A stretch of 64,000 bases of DNA, from assembly GCF_041734735.1 (NCBI RefSeq), contig NC_134883.1, forward strand, positions 4,756,200-4,820,199, in the 5' to 3' direction. Positions 60,812 through 64,000 of the stretch are shown in pieces. This DNA comes from Babylonia areolata. Taxonomy: Eukaryota; Mollusca; Gastropoda; Neogastropoda; Buccinidae. The stretch's first letter is position 1; every line of letters starts with the position of its first letter. The position numbers and the translations under genes are program-made. Below the pieces are notes generated by a model. It was not told where the DNA came from. It searched no databases and saw only the letters and a program-made list of their open reading frames with translations.

Positions 60812-63796
60812 CTTTTTCCTGGGTTTGTATTGTTTTTGTTGTTGGTTTTTGTTGTCGTTGTAAAACTCAGGTCCCCACTGATCCAAGTCCGACGGAATGA
60901 GAGAACAATCCTTTCGCGTGACTCATTCAAGGCTCTTAACCTCTCTTTCACCTGCTACATGGAAATTCTAACCTCCTGACCACCACTGCTGACCACTCGC
61001 GTGTAAGCATCGTTTACTTCTTGCTCTACAGCTTATAGTTAACTATATACTATTAGCCGGCACACACCGCGGCACAGCTTACAATCATTGTATATATTTA
61101 TCTTATAGTTATCATCGTTTCACTTCTTGGATTTGTCAAAACGTGCAACTTCAGAATTTGTTAAAAACAGTAGTAACATGCTTGAGGTGATGCAAAAAAA
61201 CCCAAAAAAACAACAACAACAAACAAACAAAAAACAAAAAAAACAACACCCCCAAAAAACAACAAAAACAAAAACACCCAAAACAAACAAACAAAAAAGT
61301 AAGAAAGAAAAAAAAAATCAACTAAGAGATAAGGATCAAACAGCTGTCAAAGCATTTTAAGTGCCTGTTAATGTTGGAATGATCACTACGTTATCTTAAT
61401 TAGCGATATTCGAGTGGCAGTATATGATTTGAATAACAGAAAAAAAAAAAAAGGAGAAAAGTTTAGATTATACATCTGAAATAAGAATGCAACGCAAACA
61501 TAACTCTGTTGGCTGTCTGCACTCTGCTGCCTCCTCTTCCTCTCACCCCACACCCTCCCTCTTCTCTCTGAGAGCGGTCAGCCTTTGATATAATGGACAA
61601 AATGCAAAACAACAATTATCTTTACGTTATATCAGCTATACCAGAAACCGAGACAGAATAGCTCGAACAGTGTGTATCACCATGCAGGAGTGCCAGGTAA
61701 TTAATACCTAGACAGCCGCGGGAAAAGTGCGGTGGGCACGGGCACACTAGTAAGACTGTGTCATCGCATCCTCTTTGTTCAGTTCGTGACCCGTGACCAG
61801 TTCGGAAGGAGTGCACGCGCGACCTGTGTCCCCTTGCCCGGCAGGATAGGTACTAACTACGGTTCAGTGCTCGTCCAAAATCAAGACAAGACTGACAAAA
61901 GTCATCGTGTTGATCCACTGGAGTCAAAATAGGCTGACAGCAGCACACATGTTGCTTATTCAGATTTAATTCATTTTATTGTCCATGATTTCCACATTCG
62001 TTCTGATTCTCATTCGGCTAAACAAGGGCAACCATATTACAGGCGGTTATATATACCTACGTTTGTTTCTCTTGATTTCGACGTGTCAGAGAGCTTGTAC
62101 CATGCTGGATTTGCATTATTATTGTCATTGTTGTTTTGTTTTGTTTTTTATTGGTTTTAACATTTGTTTGATCACACTTTCATTTCCGTCATTCTTTTAA
62201 GGGAGATCGCTGCAACAACAATATGAGTATGTGTTGAAACAGACCATATTCTGTAGGTTCATAAATGGAACAGTTTTCTTGTAAAAGGACCACTTTTCAA
62301 CAACAACAACAAACAAAAAGAGATACAAATTTCCGTTCATATAACATTTTATTCTGTAATAAAAAAAAAAATCTTAGCATTATAATCGAAACATCAGTGA
62401 ATTGTGTTTTCACTTCAATTTACCTCAATCACGAGGAAACACGAACAGGTTTCCAAAGTTATCGTGCCCCGCGTATGGCCATTTCCCCTGCTGAAGCTTA
62501 TGATGATGCATTTTGTTGGTGTAAAACGTGAACTATTAGTATAGCCCACCAGCATACTTGTGTGAACATTTCTGTAAAGTCCATTTCAATTGCTGGTATC
62601 ATTATTTTCATTATGATGATGATGGAGATGGTCATGCTAATGATAATGATAATAGTAATGATAATGTATAATTTTTCTATGATGATGATCTGTTTCATTG
62701 TTGCTGTTCTTAATTCACTGAATCATTTCAAACCATCTAAACTTTTATTTAAGTCCACTGACCAAGTGTATGCGCCGACAGGACCTAACCTGTAGATCAC
62801 TAGCTGCTGTTAACGCTGCCGCAGACGAGATGAATGCTTAAAAGGTGAATCGGTGTGGAAACTGATACGAATCGTGGATATGTACCGGACTAAACCACAA
62901 AAATATCAGTCAAAATAATAAGAAATACGAGGTTTTGTGTGACTGATACGATGCTTAACCTTCATACTTGGCTGGTCTTTGATTTAACAATAGAGAATCT
63001 TTCATTATATTCACGTATCACCAAGAGACGAGAAAAGTTACAAAATTCTTCTGTATTTCTGTACTCATTGTGGACAAACCGTAGGAATCGACAAGTATGT
63101 TGTCAGTCTGATTCACGGAGATTGACTGGATAGATCTCCCCAACGAAGCCCATATATACACATAACTACCAGTACTGCACAATCAACTTTTCACCGACCC
63201 TCCTCCACACCCCAGACCCCTCATTGTAGTGCCGTACCTACCTACCCACTCACTGTAATTTTGTTTACCCTTCTTTTTAGGATTAATGTTTATGTCTGTA
63301 GTAGGTCACTAAAGATCGCATGAAGCGGACTTTCCGCTTGTACAGAGGTTCAGGAACAAAAAGTATATTGTGTTAGGAGAAAAACAACAACAACAACAAC
63401 AACAACAACACACACACACAAAAAAAACAACAACCCAACTCAGCGGCAAGAAAGCCGGATAAGATGGGGTGGGGTGGGGTGGGGTGGGGGGAACAGAACA
63501 CATGAATGAGAAACTTGCGTGACGGATGTAAATGTGAACAGTCGATGACTGACACAAATTAACCCTCCTTTCATTTACCGGGACTACATCGGCCTCGTTT
63601 ACCGTCACGAGTTCACTGTGTCACCATCGATGTCAGCTGCAGACCCGTTTTGACATGGGTAGATACAGGAGTGGCTTTAGGGGGAAGGAAGGTAACAAGA
63701 ATTGAAGATATCTTCCTGATTAACACACACACACACACACACACACACAAAACCCAACATATATACATATACATATATATGTGTGTGCATGTGTAC

Positions 63797-63843
<47 letters not shown>

Positions 63844-64000
63844 CATGCGTGTGTGTGTGTGCGACTTCGCACGCGTGTATACTCTAGTAAAACACACACA
63901 CACACGCAAGCACACAGATTCACACATGCATGAACACACATACGCACGCACACGCTGACACACACACACACACACAAAACACAGAGGCATACCATGTGAC
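60050..64000. other. Upstream intergenic sequence, right edge
   Basis: It contains (GT)n at 60751-60811, an A/C-rich stretch at 61193-61315 that could be a retroposon tail, (GAT)n-like sequence at 62607-62695, (AAC)n at 63385-63410, (GGGGT)n at 63465-63490, and (CA)n/(GT)n blocks from 63722 to the end. No gene is supported. Confidence 0.55.
60751..60811. repeat. (GT)n microsatellite
   Basis: About 30 uninterrupted GT units. Confidence 0.95.

Overview
The window is eukaryotic, intron-rich and repeat-dense. The long (GT)n/(GA)n microsatellites, the SINE-like repeats that I recall from gastropod sequence, and a single invertebrate-type WNK kinase suggest a mollusc, probably a caenogastropod snail. 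That taxonomic call rests on recalled repeat character and was not checked by a database search.

The host gene is one WNK (with-no-lysine) serine/threonine kinase on the minus strand. Its coding part runs from the ATG at 55241 to the stop at 14288, about 41 kb. I placed 15 coding exons by hand from GT..AG sites. All phases join, giving 6,870 nt (2,289 codons plus stop), close to the size I recall for human WNK1 and fly Wnk. The order is: N-terminal tail with an RFxV motif; kinase domain with the WNK-specific lysine/cysteine arrangement and chloride-site DLGL motif; OSR1_C/PF2-like domain; linker; a second CCT-like domain; a 975-codon Q-rich exon with two more RFx[V/I] motifs; a short coiled-coil-like segment; and a Pro/Ser/Gly-rich tail.

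The introns hold most of the mobile DNA. Intron 14 (15354-23710) carries a DIRS-type tyrosine-recombinase retrotransposon of about 6.2 kb with near-identical inverted ends, and an older related end fragment 0.6 kb away. Intron 13 has a repeat of about 1.6 kb with a tRNA-like internal segment. Intron 12 has a TTAA-flanked piggyBac-like non-autonomous element. Intron 11 has a nine-copy, 85-bp minisatellite close to a splice donor. Intron 5 has a TTAA-flanked 233-bp MITE whose sister copy lies near the left edge of the window. Intron 2 has two fold-back elements, one with perfect 45-bp arms.

Downstream of WNK (1-14287) are the WNK 3' UTR of unknown length, nested repeats at 250-2340, and a 5'-truncated LINE bounded by a perfect 15-bp target duplication (3944-5265). 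Upstream (55242-64000) I see the probable 5' UTR/promoter region, long microsatellites and one tRNA-derived SINE, but no second host gene. I found no new biological system. The best leads are the hairpin in intron 2, the minisatellite beside exon 11, the young DIRS element and the uncharacterised repeat families.
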